Made by a program: the position numbers and the translations under genes. A model generated the notes under the pieces. That model was not told where the DNA came from. It saw only the letters and a program-made list of their open reading frames with translations, and did not search any database. A DNA stretch of 64,000 bases from positions 1 to 64,000 of the forward strand of contig NZ_BDFD01000008.1 in assembly GCF_001895085.1 (NCBI RefSeq). The letters run 5' to 3'. Below are positions 45,405-54,562 of this stretch, in pieces. Every line of letters starts with the position of its first letter. Positions within the stretch are counted from its first letter, which is position 1. The DNA comes from Mariprofundus micogutta. GTDB lineage: Bacteria > Pseudomonadota > Zetaproteobacteria > Mariprofundales > Mariprofundaceae.

Positions 45405-46697
45405 TTAAATCAGTACGCTGGCAGGTTTTTCAATATGCGTCTTCAGTGCAGCCAGGAACTCTGCCCCAACCGCACCATCCACCACGCGGTGGTCACATGA
45501 AAGCGTGAGTGTCATCATCTTCTTAACAACAACCTCGCCGTTCTCAATGACAGGACGCTCATCTGTACCACCAACAGCCAGAATTGCACCTTCAGGCGGA
45601 TTCACAATGGCAGCGAACTGTTTTACACCATACATGCCAAGGTTGGATATAGAGAAGGTACCACCGGAATACTCTTCCGGCTGCAATTCACCGGCACGAG
45701 CCCGTACAGCCAGCTCTTTCACTTCACCAGAGATATCGGTAATGCCCTTCTGCTCGGCAAACCTGATCACAGGTGTAATCAGACCGCCATCAATCGCCAC
45801 GGCCACAGAAATATGTGCATGTTTATGTACCAGTGTATCGCTTTCCGTCCAGCTCGCATTGGCTGCAGGCACGTCCACCAGAGCCTTGGCTACCGCTTTG
45901 ATCACAAAATCGTTTACGCTAAGTTTAAATGCACCATCCGCTGCTTCATTAAGCTGAGCCCTGAGATCCATCAAGCGATCCATGGCAACATCCACACTGA
46001 GGTAGAAGTGCGGAACCTGCTGTTTGGATTCCGTCAAACGGCGGGCAATGGCCTTACGCATCATCGAGTTCTCTACACGTTCAAACTCATCTTCATGGTA
46101 AGGTAGCGGCCCGGTTGGCATCGGACGCGGTGGCGGTGCCACCACGGCAGCAGTTGCTCCACCCAGATTAATACCGACCCGGACTGCCTTTTCGACATCT
46201 GAGCGGGTAATACGTCCATGCGGACCTGTACCTGTAATAGCGGCCAGATTGATACCCTTCTGTTTGGCTATCCTGCGTGCCAGAGGGCTTGCCTTGATGC
46301 GACCCTTTCTAATCACAGGGGCTGAAGGCTGTGCAACAGGGACAGTGGCTTTTGCTTCTGCAGCCTGCGCCGCTGCCGGCTGCTCCGCGACCACTTCTTC
46401 AATCACTGCAGGTTCTCCTGCATTGTCTGCAGGTTTATAATCATCAGGGACCGTTTCATCATCTTCAGCAATCACTGCAATAGCTGTACCAACCGCAACG
46501 ATTGAACCTTCAGGTGAAAGGATTTTATGCAGAATACCCTCATCAATGACTTCCATTTCCATGGTCGCCTTATCAGTTTCCACCTCGGCCAGAATTTCTC
46601 CTGATTCCAGTGTATCGCCTTCCTTCTTTAACCAGCGGGCAATTTTGCCTTCGGTCATCGTTGGCGAAAGCTGCGTCATAAACAGATCAATCGGCAT
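45405..46697 (-). CDS. pdhC: Pyruvate dehydrogenase E2, dihydrolipoyl acetyltransferase
   Basis: E2 moves acetyl groups from lipoate to CoA and forms the complex core. The 430-residue protein has one lipoyl domain (1-80, lipoyl K43), an Ala/Pro/Val linker, and a peripheral subunit-binding domain (about 132-170: [38 protein letters not shown]). The catalytic domain (about 200-430) has the [14 protein letters not shown] active-site motif near the C-terminus. It lies between pdhB (9 bp away) and lpdA, whose lipoyl domain is a near copy. Confidence 0.96.
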   Translation of the reverse strand: MPIDLFMTQLSPTMTEGKIARWLKKEGDTLESGEILAEVETDKATMEMEVIDEGILHKILSPEGSIVAVGTAIAVIAEDDETVPDDYKPADNAGEPAVIEEVVAEQPAAAQAAEAKATVPVAQPSAPVIRKGRIKASPLARRIAKQKGINLAAITGTGPHGRITRSDVEKAVRVGINLGGATAAVVAPPPRPMPTGPLPYHEDEFERVENSMMRKAIARRLTESKQQVPHFYLSVDVAMDRLMDLRAQLNEAADGAFKLSVNDFVIKAVAKALVDVPAANASWTESDTLVHKHAHISVAVAIDGGLITPVIRFAEQKGITDISGEVKELAVRARAGELQPEEYSGGTFSISNLGMYGVKQFAAIVNPPEGAILAVGGTDERPVIENGEVVVKKMMTLTLSCDHRVVDGAVGAEFLAALKTHIEKPASVLI

Positions 46698-46706
46698 TGT
46701 TACCCC

Positions 46707-47687
46707 TTAAGCCCTTCCGCACGCCACACGTGCAGCCTCAACAATTTCAAGCACACTCGGTAGCGCCATGGCTTCCAAATTGGCCGCATATGGCATCGGT
46801 ACATCCTTACCAGTCACACGAATGACCGGTGAATCAAGATCATCAAAACCGCGCTCCATAATGCGGGCAGATATCTCAGCACCGATACCGGCAAATCGCC
46901 AACCCTCTTCCACAACTACAGCACAGTTGGTCTTCGCTACTGATTTTAGAATGGTGTTCTCATCCAATGGTCGAATCGTACGCGGATCAATCACTTCGGC
47001 TTCGATGCCCTGCTCAGCCAGAACTTTCGCCGCTTCCAGTGCAAAGCCGGTCATACGCGAATGTGCCACGATTGTAACATCTGTGCCCACACGTTTCACA
47101 TCTGCAACGCCAAGCGGGATGATATATTCATCATCCGGAACTTCGCCAACATCACCATAGTTGATCTCATTTTCGATAAATACAACCGTATCATTGTCAC
47201 GAATGGAAGCCTTCAATAGCCCCTTTGCATCAGCCGGATTCGATGGCATCACCACTTTAAGACCGGGCACATTCGCCAGCCAGTTTTCCAGACTCTGTGA
47301 ATGCTGTGCGCCCACACGTGCAGCCGAGCCGCCAGCACCACGGAACACCATAGGTACATCGTACTGGCCGCCTGACATATACTTCATCTTGGCCGCAGCA
47401 TTAACAATCTGATCCAGTGCCAGAATAGCAAAGTTCCAGGTCATAAATTCAATCACCGGACGCAGGCCAGCCATAGCAGCGCCTACACCAAGACCGGCAA
47501 AACCGAGTTCAGTAATTGGCGTATCAATCACACGTTTGGGGCCGAACTTCTCCAGCATGCCCTGTGATACTTTATAAGCACCATTGTATTCAGCGACTTC
47601 TTCGCCCATGAGGAAAACGCGATCATCACGTTTCATCTCTTCAACCATCGCCTGGTTCAGTGCTTCACGATAGGTAATTTTACTCAT
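46707..47687 (-). CDS. pdhB: Pyruvate dehydrogenase E1 component, beta subunit
   Basis: E1-beta pairs with E1-alpha to decarboxylate pyruvate using thiamine diphosphate. The 326-residue protein starts [44 protein letters not shown], with the conserved Glu that activates the cofactor. It continues with [32 protein letters not shown] and [15 protein letters not shown], all as in the alpha2beta2 class. It starts 1 bp after the pdhA stop. Confidence 0.97.
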   Translation of the reverse strand: MSKITYREALNQAMVEEMKRDDRVFLMGEEVAEYNGAYKVSQGMLEKFGPKRVIDTPITELGFAGLGVGAAMAGLRPVIEFMTWNFAILALDQIVNAAAKMKYMSGGQYDVPMVFRGAGGSAARVGAQHSQSLENWLANVPGLKVVMPSNPADAKGLLKASIRDNDTVVFIENEINYGDVGEVPDDEYIIPLGVADVKRVGTDVTIVAHSRMTGFALEAAKVLAEQGIEAEVIDPRTIRPLDENTILKSVAKTNCAVVVEEGWRFAGIGAEISARIMERGFDDLDSPVIRVTGKDVPMPYAANLEAMALPSVLEIVEAARVACGRA

Positions 47688-47688
47688 C

Positions 47689-48738
47689 TCAGCTCACCTT
47701 GCCCGGATACGGATATGCATGTTCAATCGGATCATTATAGATGTCAGTCCACAACTCGGATGCATCCGGTTCAGGCTGTGCTTCTGCTGCCTTACCGATA
47801 GCTGCAACCTCTTTTTTGATATCTTTATCTTTTTGTTTGAAATGCTCTTCAGTAGCAAGGCCAGCCTTAATCATCTGAGCCTGTAGACGCGCAATCGGAT
47901 CGCGGCCACTTCTCCATTCATCTACCTCGGCGCGCGTACGATAAGTTGCCGGATCTGACATGGAGTGCCCGCGATAACGATAAGTCATCGCCTCAACCAG
48001 CATCGGCCCTTTACCTGAACGCGCATGTTCCATGGCCTCGCGCATCTTCTTGTCGAATTCAAGTACATCCATGCCGTCGATCTTCATGCCCGGAATTTTG
48101 AATGAAATACCACGTTTAAATAACTGTGTTTCTGCCGATGCACGATCCAGTGAAGTACCCATGGCGTACTGGTTGTTTTCTACCACAAACACGATAGGCA
48201 ACTTCCAAAGTGCGGCCATATTGAATGATTCGTACACAGCACCCTGATTAATGCCGCCATCACCCATAATACAGATGGTCACACGGCCGTCGTCCTTATA
48301 CCAGCTGGAAAAACCGAAACCGAGACCGATGGGTACCTGCTCACCAACAATGCCATTACCGCCGGCAAAGTTTTTCTCGGCGTCAAACATGTGCATAGAG
48401 CCGCCCTTACCTTTAACAACGCCACCAGCTTTACCCAGCAATTCAGCCATCACAGCCGTAGGATCAGTACCACGCGCCAGAATATGGCCATGGTCGCGGT
48501 AGCTGGTCATCATATAATCAGCAGGTTCAGACGCCTGATGCAGGCCTACGCAAACAGCCTCCTGCCCGTTACACAGATGGCAAAAACCACCGATCTTTTT
48601 CAGACCATAAAGCTGGCCCGCCTTCTCTTCAAAACGGCGAATAAACAGCATTTGGTCATGCATCTCATGCAGCTTCTCTTCTGCATAAAAGAAGCCGTCA
48701 TGTGTAATGCCAGCTTCCTGTTTCTGCTTTGCAGGCAT
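47689..48738 (-). CDS. pdhA: Pyruvate dehydrogenase E1 component, alpha subunit
   Basis: E1-alpha carries the thiamine diphosphate-Mg binding motif, seen here as [32 protein letters not shown] (GDG...NN, about residues 165-195). The 349-residue protein also has [44 protein letters not shown] and the phospho-loop region [20 protein letters not shown]. It is the first gene of the operon, with GGGGGC before the ATG. The 228-bp gap to the divergent SUI1 gene probably holds both promoters, but no hexamer pair was convincing. Confidence 0.97.
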   Translation of the reverse strand: MPAKQKQEAGITHDGFFYAEEKLHEMHDQMLFIRRFEEKAGQLYGLKKIGGFCHLCNGQEAVCVGLHQASEPADYMMTSYRDHGHILARGTDPTAVMAELLGKAGGVVKGKGGSMHMFDAEKNFAGGNGIVGEQVPIGLGFGFSSWYKDDGRVTICIMGDGGINQGAVYESFNMAALWKLPIVFVVENNQYAMGTSLDRASAETQLFKRGISFKIPGMKIDGMDVLEFDKKMREAMEHARSGKGPMLVEAMTYRYRGHSMSDPATYRTRAEVDEWRSGRDPIARLQAQMIKAGLATEEHFKQKDKDIKKEVAAIGKAAEAQPEPDASELWTDIYNDPIEHAYPYPGKVS

Positions 48739-48966
48739 AGTGCCCCCATAATTTTATTTTGGCCGAATGATGCCCAAGCGCACGCATACCAGCAACCTGC
48801 ACCCTTATGTGGTCTTTTTCACACCTGTTTATTCACGTCTGAATCCATTGATAAATATACAGAATTCCCTAAATCAAAGAAGGGAACCTCACCTTCTTTT
48901 CAACAGCTTGCGAAGCCGGGGCAAAAGAGGTTGCATTGGCAGAAAGGATGACAACAGGAGCTGCTG

Positions 48967-49338
48967 ATGAGTGAGAATCGCAGACTGGTTTACAGTACCG
49001 AGCAGGGATCGCTGGATAAACCGATGCAGAAAAACAGATCTGCAAGTAAGAAAAGACGTAAAAATGCATCTGCTTCCCCTGCAATCAAGAACCCGAACAA
49101 ACAGGGCGTACGTATACGCAGGGAATCCAAGGGGCGTGGCGGTAAAACTGTCTGCATTGTGGATGGACTGGCTCTGAACGATGAATGCTTGAAAAAACTA
49201 CTCAAAACTCTGAAAGCCCAACTGGGCACGGGTGGCGCCATAAAAGGCGAGCTACTTGAAATACAGGGTGATCATCGAGATAAACTACTTTTGCTGCTGG
49301 AAAAACAAGGCATTCAGGCCAAACTGGCCGGAGGCTGA
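48967..49338 (+). CDS. SUI1/YciH-type translation factor
   Basis: The 123-residue protein has a basic, low-complexity first half (about 1-55) and a SUI1 domain (GGKTVCIVDGLALNDECLKKLLKTLKAQLGTGGAIKGELLEIQGDHRDKLLLLLEKQG). This resembles bacterial YciH and eukaryotic eIF1. YciH affects start-codon choice in vitro; its role in cells is unclear. It is monocistronic and ends at a clear terminator. AGGAG lies about 10 bases before the ATG. Confidence 0.9.
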   Translation: MSENRRLVYSTEQGSLDKPMQKNRSASKKRRKNASASPAIKNPNKQGVRIRRESKGRGGKTVCIVDGLALNDECLKKLLKTLKAQLGTGGAIKGELLEIQGDHRDKLLLLLEKQGIQAKLAGG

Positions 49339-49345
49339 AAAAAGA

Positions 49346-49373
49346 AAAGGCGGAGTTTGCACGCTCCGCCTTT
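49346..49373 (+). terminator. Intrinsic terminator of the SUI1/YciH gene
   Basis: AAAGGCGGAG and CTCCGCCTTT form a perfect 10-bp stem around an 8-base loop. It starts 7 bp after the stop codon. The T-run after the stem is short (TTT, then C). Confidence 0.8.
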
Positions 49374-49532
49374 CAAGATATCTAGTTATAGGATTCATCG
49401 TAAAATGATTGTTACTGCTGCTGACAGTGTGGCTAGTATGTATCAATTTTGTGTCACTTCAGTGACATGCCTCACAATACGAATAAAAGATGAATGAAAT
49501 ATGAAATGCACATGCCATGCATTCACTCAGTA

Positions 49533-50456
49533 TCAGTTCTCTGCGTACAACGCCGCCAGAATAGGCCCTGCGCCGGCATCCAGCACCTCCTGAGCGAGAG
49601 CACTTCCAATGGACTCAGCATCAGCACGCAAACCCGTTGCTTCACGCTTAATCACTATCGTACCGTCAACTGAACCCACCAGCCCTTTCAAATGCAGTGA
49701 ATCACCATCAAGCGTGGCATAGGCTGCAATCGGCACCTGACAGCCACCTTCAAGCGTAGCCAAAAATGCGCGTTCAGCTTTGGTACGGGCCACGGTATCC
49801 GCATCATTTAGCTGATCCACCAGAGCATTGATGACATCGTCCGCATCACGGGTCTGAATACCCAGCGTACCCTGCGCCACAGCAGGTAACAGCTCTTCTG
49901 TATCAATAAAGTCGTGCATCAAGTCCTGCATACCCATACGCTTGATACCGGCTGCAGCCAGAATCACCGCATCGACTTCCTCGCCCAGCTTGGAAAGACG
50001 TGTCTGTATATTGCCGCGAATTGAAGTAAACTCGAATGATGGATATTTAGCCCTGATCTGAGCGACACGACGCAGACTGGAAGTGCCGATAGTGGCCCCT
50101 TCAGGCAGACTGTCCAGACCACCCTTGGTAATAGTCGCAATGGCATCACGCGGATCTTCCCGTTTGGGATGGGCGCGAATACTGGTACCTTCCGGCAATA
50201 CAGTCGGCACATCCTTCATGGAGTGCACTGCGATATCAGCACGCCCATCAAGCAACGCCTCATCGATCTCTTTGGTAAACAGACCCTTACCACCCACCTG
50301 TGCCAGAGGCACATCCAGGATTTTGTCACCCTTGGTAACAATTTTTACCAGCTCTGTCGTCACGGACGGGTCCAGACGCTGCAGTTCAGCGGATACATGT
50401 TCAGCCTGCCACAGGGCAAGCGGGGAACGACGGGTAGCAATACGGATGTGAGACAT
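49533..50456 (-). CDS. hemC: Porphobilinogen deaminase (hydroxymethylbilane synthase)
   Basis: HemC joins four porphobilinogens in heme synthesis. The 307-residue protein starts MSHIRIATRRSPLALWQAEHV and has GDKILDVPLAQVGGKGLFTKEIDEALLDG, DIAVHSMKDVPTVLPEG, the anion-binding ATIGTSSLRRVAQIRA, and the dipyrromethane-attachment Cys in TLEGGCQVPIAAYA. The ATG at 50456 has GGAGG 5 bases upstream; the frame is open to 50507. No hemD follows. A 190-bp gap with no strong feature lies between its stop and the SUI1 terminator. Confidence 0.97.
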   Translation of the reverse strand: MSHIRIATRRSPLALWQAEHVSAELQRLDPSVTTELVKIVTKGDKILDVPLAQVGGKGLFTKEIDEALLDGRADIAVHSMKDVPTVLPEGTSIRAHPKREDPRDAIATITKGGLDSLPEGATIGTSSLRRVAQIRAKYPSFEFTSIRGNIQTRLSKLGEEVDAVILAAAGIKRMGMQDLMHDFIDTEELLPAVAQGTLGIQTRDADDVINALVDQLNDADTVARTKAERAFLATLEGGCQVPIAAYATLDGDSLHLKGLVGSVDGTIVIKREATGLRADAESIGSALAQEVLDAGAGPILAALYAEN

Positions 50457-50532
50457 GGAACCTCCAGAAGTAGAGCGAACCGTAGCGACAGAGGCCGGTT
50501 TACTCAAAAGAAATCAGCAGAAGTCTGGAAAC

Positions 50533-51078
50533 TCAGACATCAGGCTTCATTTTCTGCAGAAAATGCAGACAGGTGTCACCATAAGGGCGAGACTGAACAC
50601 ATGACCAGCCATCAGGCCACACAGGTTTCACTTTTGTGGATTCCTCGACAATCAGGCGGTCACAGCTGATTTCACACTTGTCCAGCCAGGCAGGTATCTG
50701 CTCGCTAAAGCCCTGCTGATATGGCGGGTCAGCAAAAACAAGCTCAAAATGCTCGCCAGCCAGCGAAGCCAGTCCCTTCTCCACACCGATGGTTTTAATT
50801 TGCCAACGATCAGACAAAGCCCATGAGTCTCGTATACTCCCCATTTCACGAGTCAACCTGCGATTCAATTCAATCGATACAGCAGAAGAGGCCCCGCGAG
50901 AAATCGCCTCCAGCGCCATGACACCGGAACCAGAAAACAGATCGAGCAGTCTCATATCATCCAGAGGGCCGAGAATATTAAACAGAGCCTGACGCACCTT
51001 GGCTGGCGTCGGACGCAGGCCCGCAACATCAGGCACCCTGATCACTCGTCCCCGCAAACTTCCTGCAGTAATTCTCAT
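50533..51078 (-). CDS. rsmD: 16S rRNA (guanine966-N2)-methyltransferase
   Basis: RsmD methylates G966 in 16S rRNA. The 181-residue protein has MRITAGSLRGRVIRVPDVAGLRPTPAKVRQALFNIL, the SAM-binding LLDLFSGSGVMALEAISRGASSAVSIEL and the catalytic FADPPYQQG (DPPY). Both the length and motifs are typical. It lies 15 bp after the M16 peptidase gene (51094-52401) on the same strand and 76 bp before hemC. Confidence 0.95.
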   Translation of the reverse strand: MRITAGSLRGRVIRVPDVAGLRPTPAKVRQALFNILGPLDDMRLLDLFSGSGVMALEAISRGASSAVSIELNRRLTREMGSIRDSWALSDRWQIKTIGVEKGLASLAGEHFELVFADPPYQQGFSEQIPAWLDKCEISCDRLIVEESTKVKPVWPDGWSCVQSRPYGDTCLHFLQKMKPDV

Positions 51079-51093
51079 GGTTAACGAAAAACC

Positions 51094-52401
51094 TTAATCC
51101 AGCTTAGAACCGACACGCACACGACTCCAGCTTTCCGGCTTCAGAAAACGCGATGCCTGTGTCCTCACTGCATCCAACGTCACTGCAGCAACCCGTTCCG
51201 TCCATACACTCAGGTAATCCAATGGCAACCCATAGATACCTATCATGGAGATCAGCCCCACACGCTCCCTGTTTGAATCCATACGCTGTGCAAAACTGCC
51301 AACCAGATTCTCTTTACTTGCCTTTAACTGTGCTGAAGTAATTTTACCCGCTGCCAATTCAGCAAGCACTGAGCGCACCACGGTTTCTGCCTGTTCGGCC
51401 TGATCAGCACGCGTCTGCAGGCTGATGACGAAGGGACCAGGCACAGCAAGGGGTGAAAAATAGGAATAAACACCATACACAAGACCACGCTTTTCACGAA
51501 CCTCTTCCATCAATCTGGAACCAAACCCTCCGCCACCAAGCATATGGTTCAACACAAATACAGGAAAAAACCCGGCATCGCTGCGTGCAACTCCGAGACG
51601 TGTCATATGCACCATGGTCTGACTGGTAGGCATCTGTACATCCACACTTTTAGCAGCCGTCACTTCAGGCTGCGCAATACCTGCCAATGTTTGCGCTGGT
51701 TTTCCCTGCCAACCATCAAGCTTTGCCTCAAGCAAGGGTAGCAATTCAGCCAGCGTGATGTCACCGCTGACAGCTAACACTGCGCCCTGTGGTTTTATCT
51801 GCCTGCCGAACAAGTCTTTCACATCATTCAGAGTAAGCCCTGCCAGCGACTGCATAGTACCCGCGGGTCTATGTCCATATGGGTGGTCACCGAACAATGT
51901 TTCAGCAGCAGCTTGTGCAGCCTGCACACCCGGCTCTTCCTTTTCTTTCTGCGCAGCGGCCAGCGTATCCTGCTTCATGATGGTGAATCGTTGTTGATTC
52001 CAGCCCGGCTGCTTTAGCACCTCGCTAAAGGCATCCAGCCCGGGGTTTAGGGCATCTTTTAATACCGTTAAGGAGAGGGTCAATGTGTCGTAACTGGCGC
52101 TGGCTGCCAACTGAATGGCGTCCTGATCGAGCATATCTGCCCAGGCGATATTATCATGCATGGCGGTATGATCTGTCAGCATGCCAGCCAGCATGGTCGC
52201 AGTGCCTTCCTTCCCCTTCGCATCAAAAGCACTGCCGGCAGGCAAGACCAGCGACATCGACAGCATCGGCACATTATGTGCCTCCATCAGCAATACAGTA
52301 CTCCCATTGGAAAGCGTGGCCTTCTGGATCGGCGGCACAGCCAATGCCGCAGGCGTGGCCATAAACAGTGAAATAAACAGCACAATCAGACGCAAGCTCA
52401 T
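51094..52401 (-). CDS. M16-family peptidase homologue, non-catalytic partner
   Basis: The 435-residue protein has a signal peptide (LIVLFISLFMATPAALA) and both M16 domains. In place of the zinc motif HxxEH it has MLAGMLTDHTAMH, so it should not bind zinc. The C-terminal half keeps the conserved GGGGFGSRLMEEVREKRGLVYGVYSYF, which supplies the Arg/Tyr pair that completes the active site of a paired M16B peptidase. It is coupled to the catalytic gene by an ATGA overlap. Together they probably form a heterodimer in the periplasm. Confidence 0.9.
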   Translation of the reverse strand: MSLRLIVLFISLFMATPAALAVPPIQKATLSNGSTVLLMEAHNVPMLSMSLVLPAGSAFDAKGKEGTATMLAGMLTDHTAMHDNIAWADMLDQDAIQLAASASYDTLTLSLTVLKDALNPGLDAFSEVLKQPGWNQQRFTIMKQDTLAAAQKEKEEPGVQAAQAAAETLFGDHPYGHRPAGTMQSLAGLTLNDVKDLFGRQIKPQGAVLAVSGDITLAELLPLLEAKLDGWQGKPAQTLAGIAQPEVTAAKSVDVQMPTSQTMVHMTRLGVARSDAGFFPVFVLNHMLGGGGFGSRLMEEVREKRGLVYGVYSYFSPLAVPGPFVISLQTRADQAEQAETVVRSVLAELAAGKITSAQLKASKENLVGSFAQRMDSNRERVGLISMIGIYGLPLDYLSVWTERVAAVTLDAVRTQASRFLKPESWSRVRVGSKLD

Positions 52402-53723
52402 GATTTGACCTCCGGTTTCAGTAAGCCTGTGGTGGAACGATCCCGTTTCAACCAGCGTTTGACCGCCGCCTGAATATCAGAGGGCTCTACCTTTTCAATC
52501 TCATCCAGCCAGTTATCACGATTTTCCGCGCCTATTCCCACCACCTCCATGCGACCGATTTCTTTGGCACGCAAATAAAGTGAATCCTGAGCAAACACCT
52601 GTGCTGCAATGATATTTCGCTTGGCTGCACGCAGTCGTTTCACATCCACAGGTTTCCTTTCCATATCATCGATCAGAGCCCACAAGGCGCCCTCAAATGC
52701 TTCCGGACTCTGACCCGGCCCTAACATGCCGTAGGCATACCAGAGATCCAGCCCCATGGACGAGGCGTCATAACCAGCGCCTGCAGCAAAAGCCTTACGC
52801 TGTTGATCGACAATTTCACGTGATAAACGTGCTGAACGACCTCCGGCCATAATGTGGGTAGCCAGCGTCAGAGCTGCAACTTCACGATCATTTTCTCCCG
52901 GCTTCCAAACCGGAGTTGGAATCGTAATGGCCAGCATGGGCAATTGTGCCGGCACTTCAACATTGATGCGCTTGGGGCCGAACGGTTCCGGCTCAACCGG
53001 ATTAAAGCGGGCAGCAACAGGACGTGATTTCAATCGCCCGAAACTCTTTGCCACCACCTTTTTCATTTCGGTAAAATCAACATCGCCAACCACGACGACG
53101 ATGGCGTTATTGGGTACATAATGTTTCTTATAAAAGGCCTTCACATCCTCAATGGTCAATTTCTCCAGATCCTGCATCCAGCCGATGACCGGATTACGGT
53201 AGGGGTGCAATCGCAGGGATGCAGCAGATAGTTCTTCGAACATGCGGCTGTTCGGATCATCTTCGGTACGCATACGGCGCTCTTCCATGATCACTTTGAT
53301 CTCTTTTTGAAAATCCTCGTCACGCAACTTCAGATTGGCAAAGCGCTCCGCTTCCATATTGAGCACTTTCGCCACTTGGCTTGAAGGTACCGTCTCAAAA
53401 TAGGCGGTGTAATCAGTGCTGGTAAAAGCATTGTCATTGCCACCCATGGCTGAAATGCGCCTGCTGAATTCACCCGGCCCCAATTCTTTCGAACCCTTGA
53501 ACATCATATGTTCGAACACATGCGCCAAACCTGTTTTGCCGGGCAACTCATCACGCCCACCAACCTTCAGCCAGACCTGAACCATGGCAACAGGGGCGGA
53601 GTGATCCTCTTCGACAATCAATTTTACACCGTTCTTAAACTCAGCCTGCTGCAATTGTGCCGCTTGAGCGGACGCAATGGACAGAACGGTCAAGATCAGC
53701 AAGGTAGTCAATCGAAATAACAT
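52398..53723 (-). CDS. M16-family zinc peptidase, catalytic subunit
   Basis: The 441-residue protein has a signal peptide (LLILTVLSIASAQA) and the inverted zinc motif HVFEH (H68, E71, H72), with the third ligand E148 in VIMEERRM, 76 residues on. It is therefore an active M16B-type (processing-peptidase-like) protease. The second domain is present (AALTLATHIMAGGRSARLSREIV). The ATG at 53723 is chosen as it begins the signal peptide and follows CCGGAGAGTAC. The next gene downstream is its likely non-catalytic partner. Confidence 0.94.
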   Translation of the reverse strand: MLFRLTTLLILTVLSIASAQAAQLQQAEFKNGVKLIVEEDHSAPVAMVQVWLKVGGRDELPGKTGLAHVFEHMMFKGSKELGPGEFSRRISAMGGNDNAFTSTDYTAYFETVPSSQVAKVLNMEAERFANLKLRDEDFQKEIKVIMEERRMRTEDDPNSRMFEELSAASLRLHPYRNPVIGWMQDLEKLTIEDVKAFYKKHYVPNNAIVVVVGDVDFTEMKKVVAKSFGRLKSRPVAARFNPVEPEPFGPKRINVEVPAQLPMLAITIPTPVWKPGENDREVAALTLATHIMAGGRSARLSREIVDQQRKAFAAGAGYDASSMGLDLWYAYGMLGPGQSPEAFEGALWALIDDMERKPVDVKRLRAAKRNIIAAQVFAQDSLYLRAKEIGRMEVVGIGAENRDNWLDEIEKVEPSDIQAAVKRWLKRDRSTTGLLKPEVKS

Positions 53724-53959
53724 GTACTCTCCGGATAATCGAAATTCAGACCGGCGATGATAGGGGGAAACATCGTTGTGACGCAAACACCATCATCCTC
53801 TGCTTTCAACTGGCTGCTCACCACTGCCCCGCATTCTGAAACCCTGAAGTAAATGGCATCGTGAAGCGCCTCACCCGCAAGGCTACAAGCATCAGTTGCG
53901 GGGACAGAAGCCTCCCCACGACAGTGACAGCAAGGTTTTTCCCTATGAAAATTAGAACT
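53724..53959. other. Upstream part of the large intergenic region, no gene seen
   Basis: This stretch separates the M16 operon start from the structured-RNA candidate. It has no plausible coding frame with a ribosome site. A short GGGG/CCCC hairpin lies near 53900-53917. The M16 promoter should be near its left end but could not be fixed with confidence. Confidence 0.4.
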
Positions 53960-53981
53960 TTATCCCCTGTTTGGGGGACAG
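53960..53981 (+). repeat. 22-bp inverted-repeat motif, copy 2
   Basis: The plus strand reads TTATCCCC-TGTTTGGGGGACAG. It matches copy 1 (43396-43417, minus strand) at 20 of 22 bases. The CCCC and GGGG arms form an inverted repeat. It overlaps the -35-like TTGGGG of the putative promoter for the candidate RNA at 54006. Confidence 0.6.
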
Positions 53982-53999
53982 ACGACCTGTTTTTACACT
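53971..53999 (+). promoter_or_regulatory. Putative promoter of the candidate structured RNA
   Basis: TTGGGG (53971-53976) is followed after 17 bases by TACACT (53994-53999), the same -10 hexamer proposed for rnpB and the OmpA-like gene. The start would be near 54006. The -35 matches only in its first three bases, so this is tentative. Confidence 0.4.
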
Positions 54000-54005
54000 G
54001 TTAGG

Positions 54006-54207
54006 ATTGCCAACCTTGTACGGGCAGCATTTCAACCTCCCGAACAGGAGAACTCCGCAGGTGGGCTGCGTGCCACGGGAAGTGGGTAGATCACTCGACT
54101 GAATTTGATAAAACAAACTGCGGGGAGTACACAAATCCTTCATTCTGCGAATTATCCTGTTTGCCCCGGCTCGCTGGAAAGCTGCCCGGACACTCCCCAC
54201 TTTTTTT
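54006..54207 (+). ncRNA. Candidate structured RNA, possibly 6S-like
   Basis: Three complementary segments nest in order. GGGCAGC (54022-54028) pairs with GCTGCCC (54181-54187), with flanking pairs. CGAACAGGA (54041-54049) pairs with TCCTGTTTG (54155-54163), 9 bp with one G-U. CGCAG (54056-54060) pairs with CTGCG (54145-54149). A hairpin GTGG/CCAC (54061-54076) sits in the centre. A T7 run (54201-54207) follows. Size (~170-200 nt) and the long-hairpin-with-bubbles form fit 6S RNA, and in some bacteria 6S lies near purine genes; purH is next. I could not match 6S consensus bases. Alternative pairing GGGGAGT/ACTCCCC is also possible. Confidence 0.45.
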
Positions 54208-54328
54208 CGGCCAGATACTATGATGGTGGTACCATGTCGAAACCGACGATTAACAAGTCCGGTCCTACTACTCATGTCAGTGTTTCTATCTCGTGAGTAC
54301 AGGCAAAATCGCGATAAAACGTACTGTG

Positions 54329-54352
54329 ATCATTTCGCAATAACGAAATGAT
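54329..54352. repeat. Perfect 9-bp inverted repeat
   Basis: ATCATTTCG (54329-54337) and CGAAATGAT (54344-54352) flank CAATAA. It lies downstream of the small membrane-protein gene on that gene's strand (84 bp past the stop) and downstream of the candidate RNA on the other. It could end either transcript. The following TATTAAAT is weak as a T-run. Confidence 0.5.
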
Positions 54353-54435
54353 TATTAAATAACTGGAATTGAATCCAAGTTCTGTGGGGATGATGAATAA
54401 TACAACCCACACATGAATAGTTTTTTAGATTCTTT

Positions 54436-54525
54436 TCAGAAAATTATTTCCATTAAGATCATCGTTAATATGATAAAAGCAACCCCGGAGGCAATTGTAA
54501 ATGATTGTATGGTACGCCCTTTCAT
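54436..54525 (-). CDS. Small single-helix membrane protein, 29 residues
   Basis: The product begins MKGRTIQSFTIASGVAFII and ends with a hydrophobic run: basic N-terminus, then a transmembrane helix. The ATG has AAGGGAG about 9 bases upstream. A near-ideal extended -10 (TGCTATAAT, minus strand) lies 38 bp upstream, giving a short leader. The frame is open further upstream to 54621, but that extension would span the promoter. I know no family for it. Small membrane proteins like this often tune larger complexes or respond to stress, but no function can be claimed. Confidence 0.6.
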   Translation of the reverse strand: MKGRTIQSFTIASGVAFIILTMILMEIIF

Positions 54526-54562
54526 TGTGCTATCTCCCTTCTTCTGAATTCTTAATGTCTTC

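Noticed and set aside
54061-54130. Cobalamin or other riboswitch ahead of purH
   Set aside because: A few bases (GCCACGGGAAG) recall cobalamin riboswitches, but the B12 box and the rest of the consensus are missing, and the gap to purH contains an opposite-strand gene.
53952-54275. A 107-codon minus-strand frame in the gap before purH
   Set aside because: It spans the inverted-repeat motif, the structured region and the T-run, has no ribosome site, and has Arg-rich low-quality composition.
54105-54296. A 63-codon plus-strand frame after the RNA candidate, and a 20-codon ATG frame at 54235
   Set aside because: The longer frame overlaps the structured region and T-run, and neither has a good ribosome site or a recognisable product.
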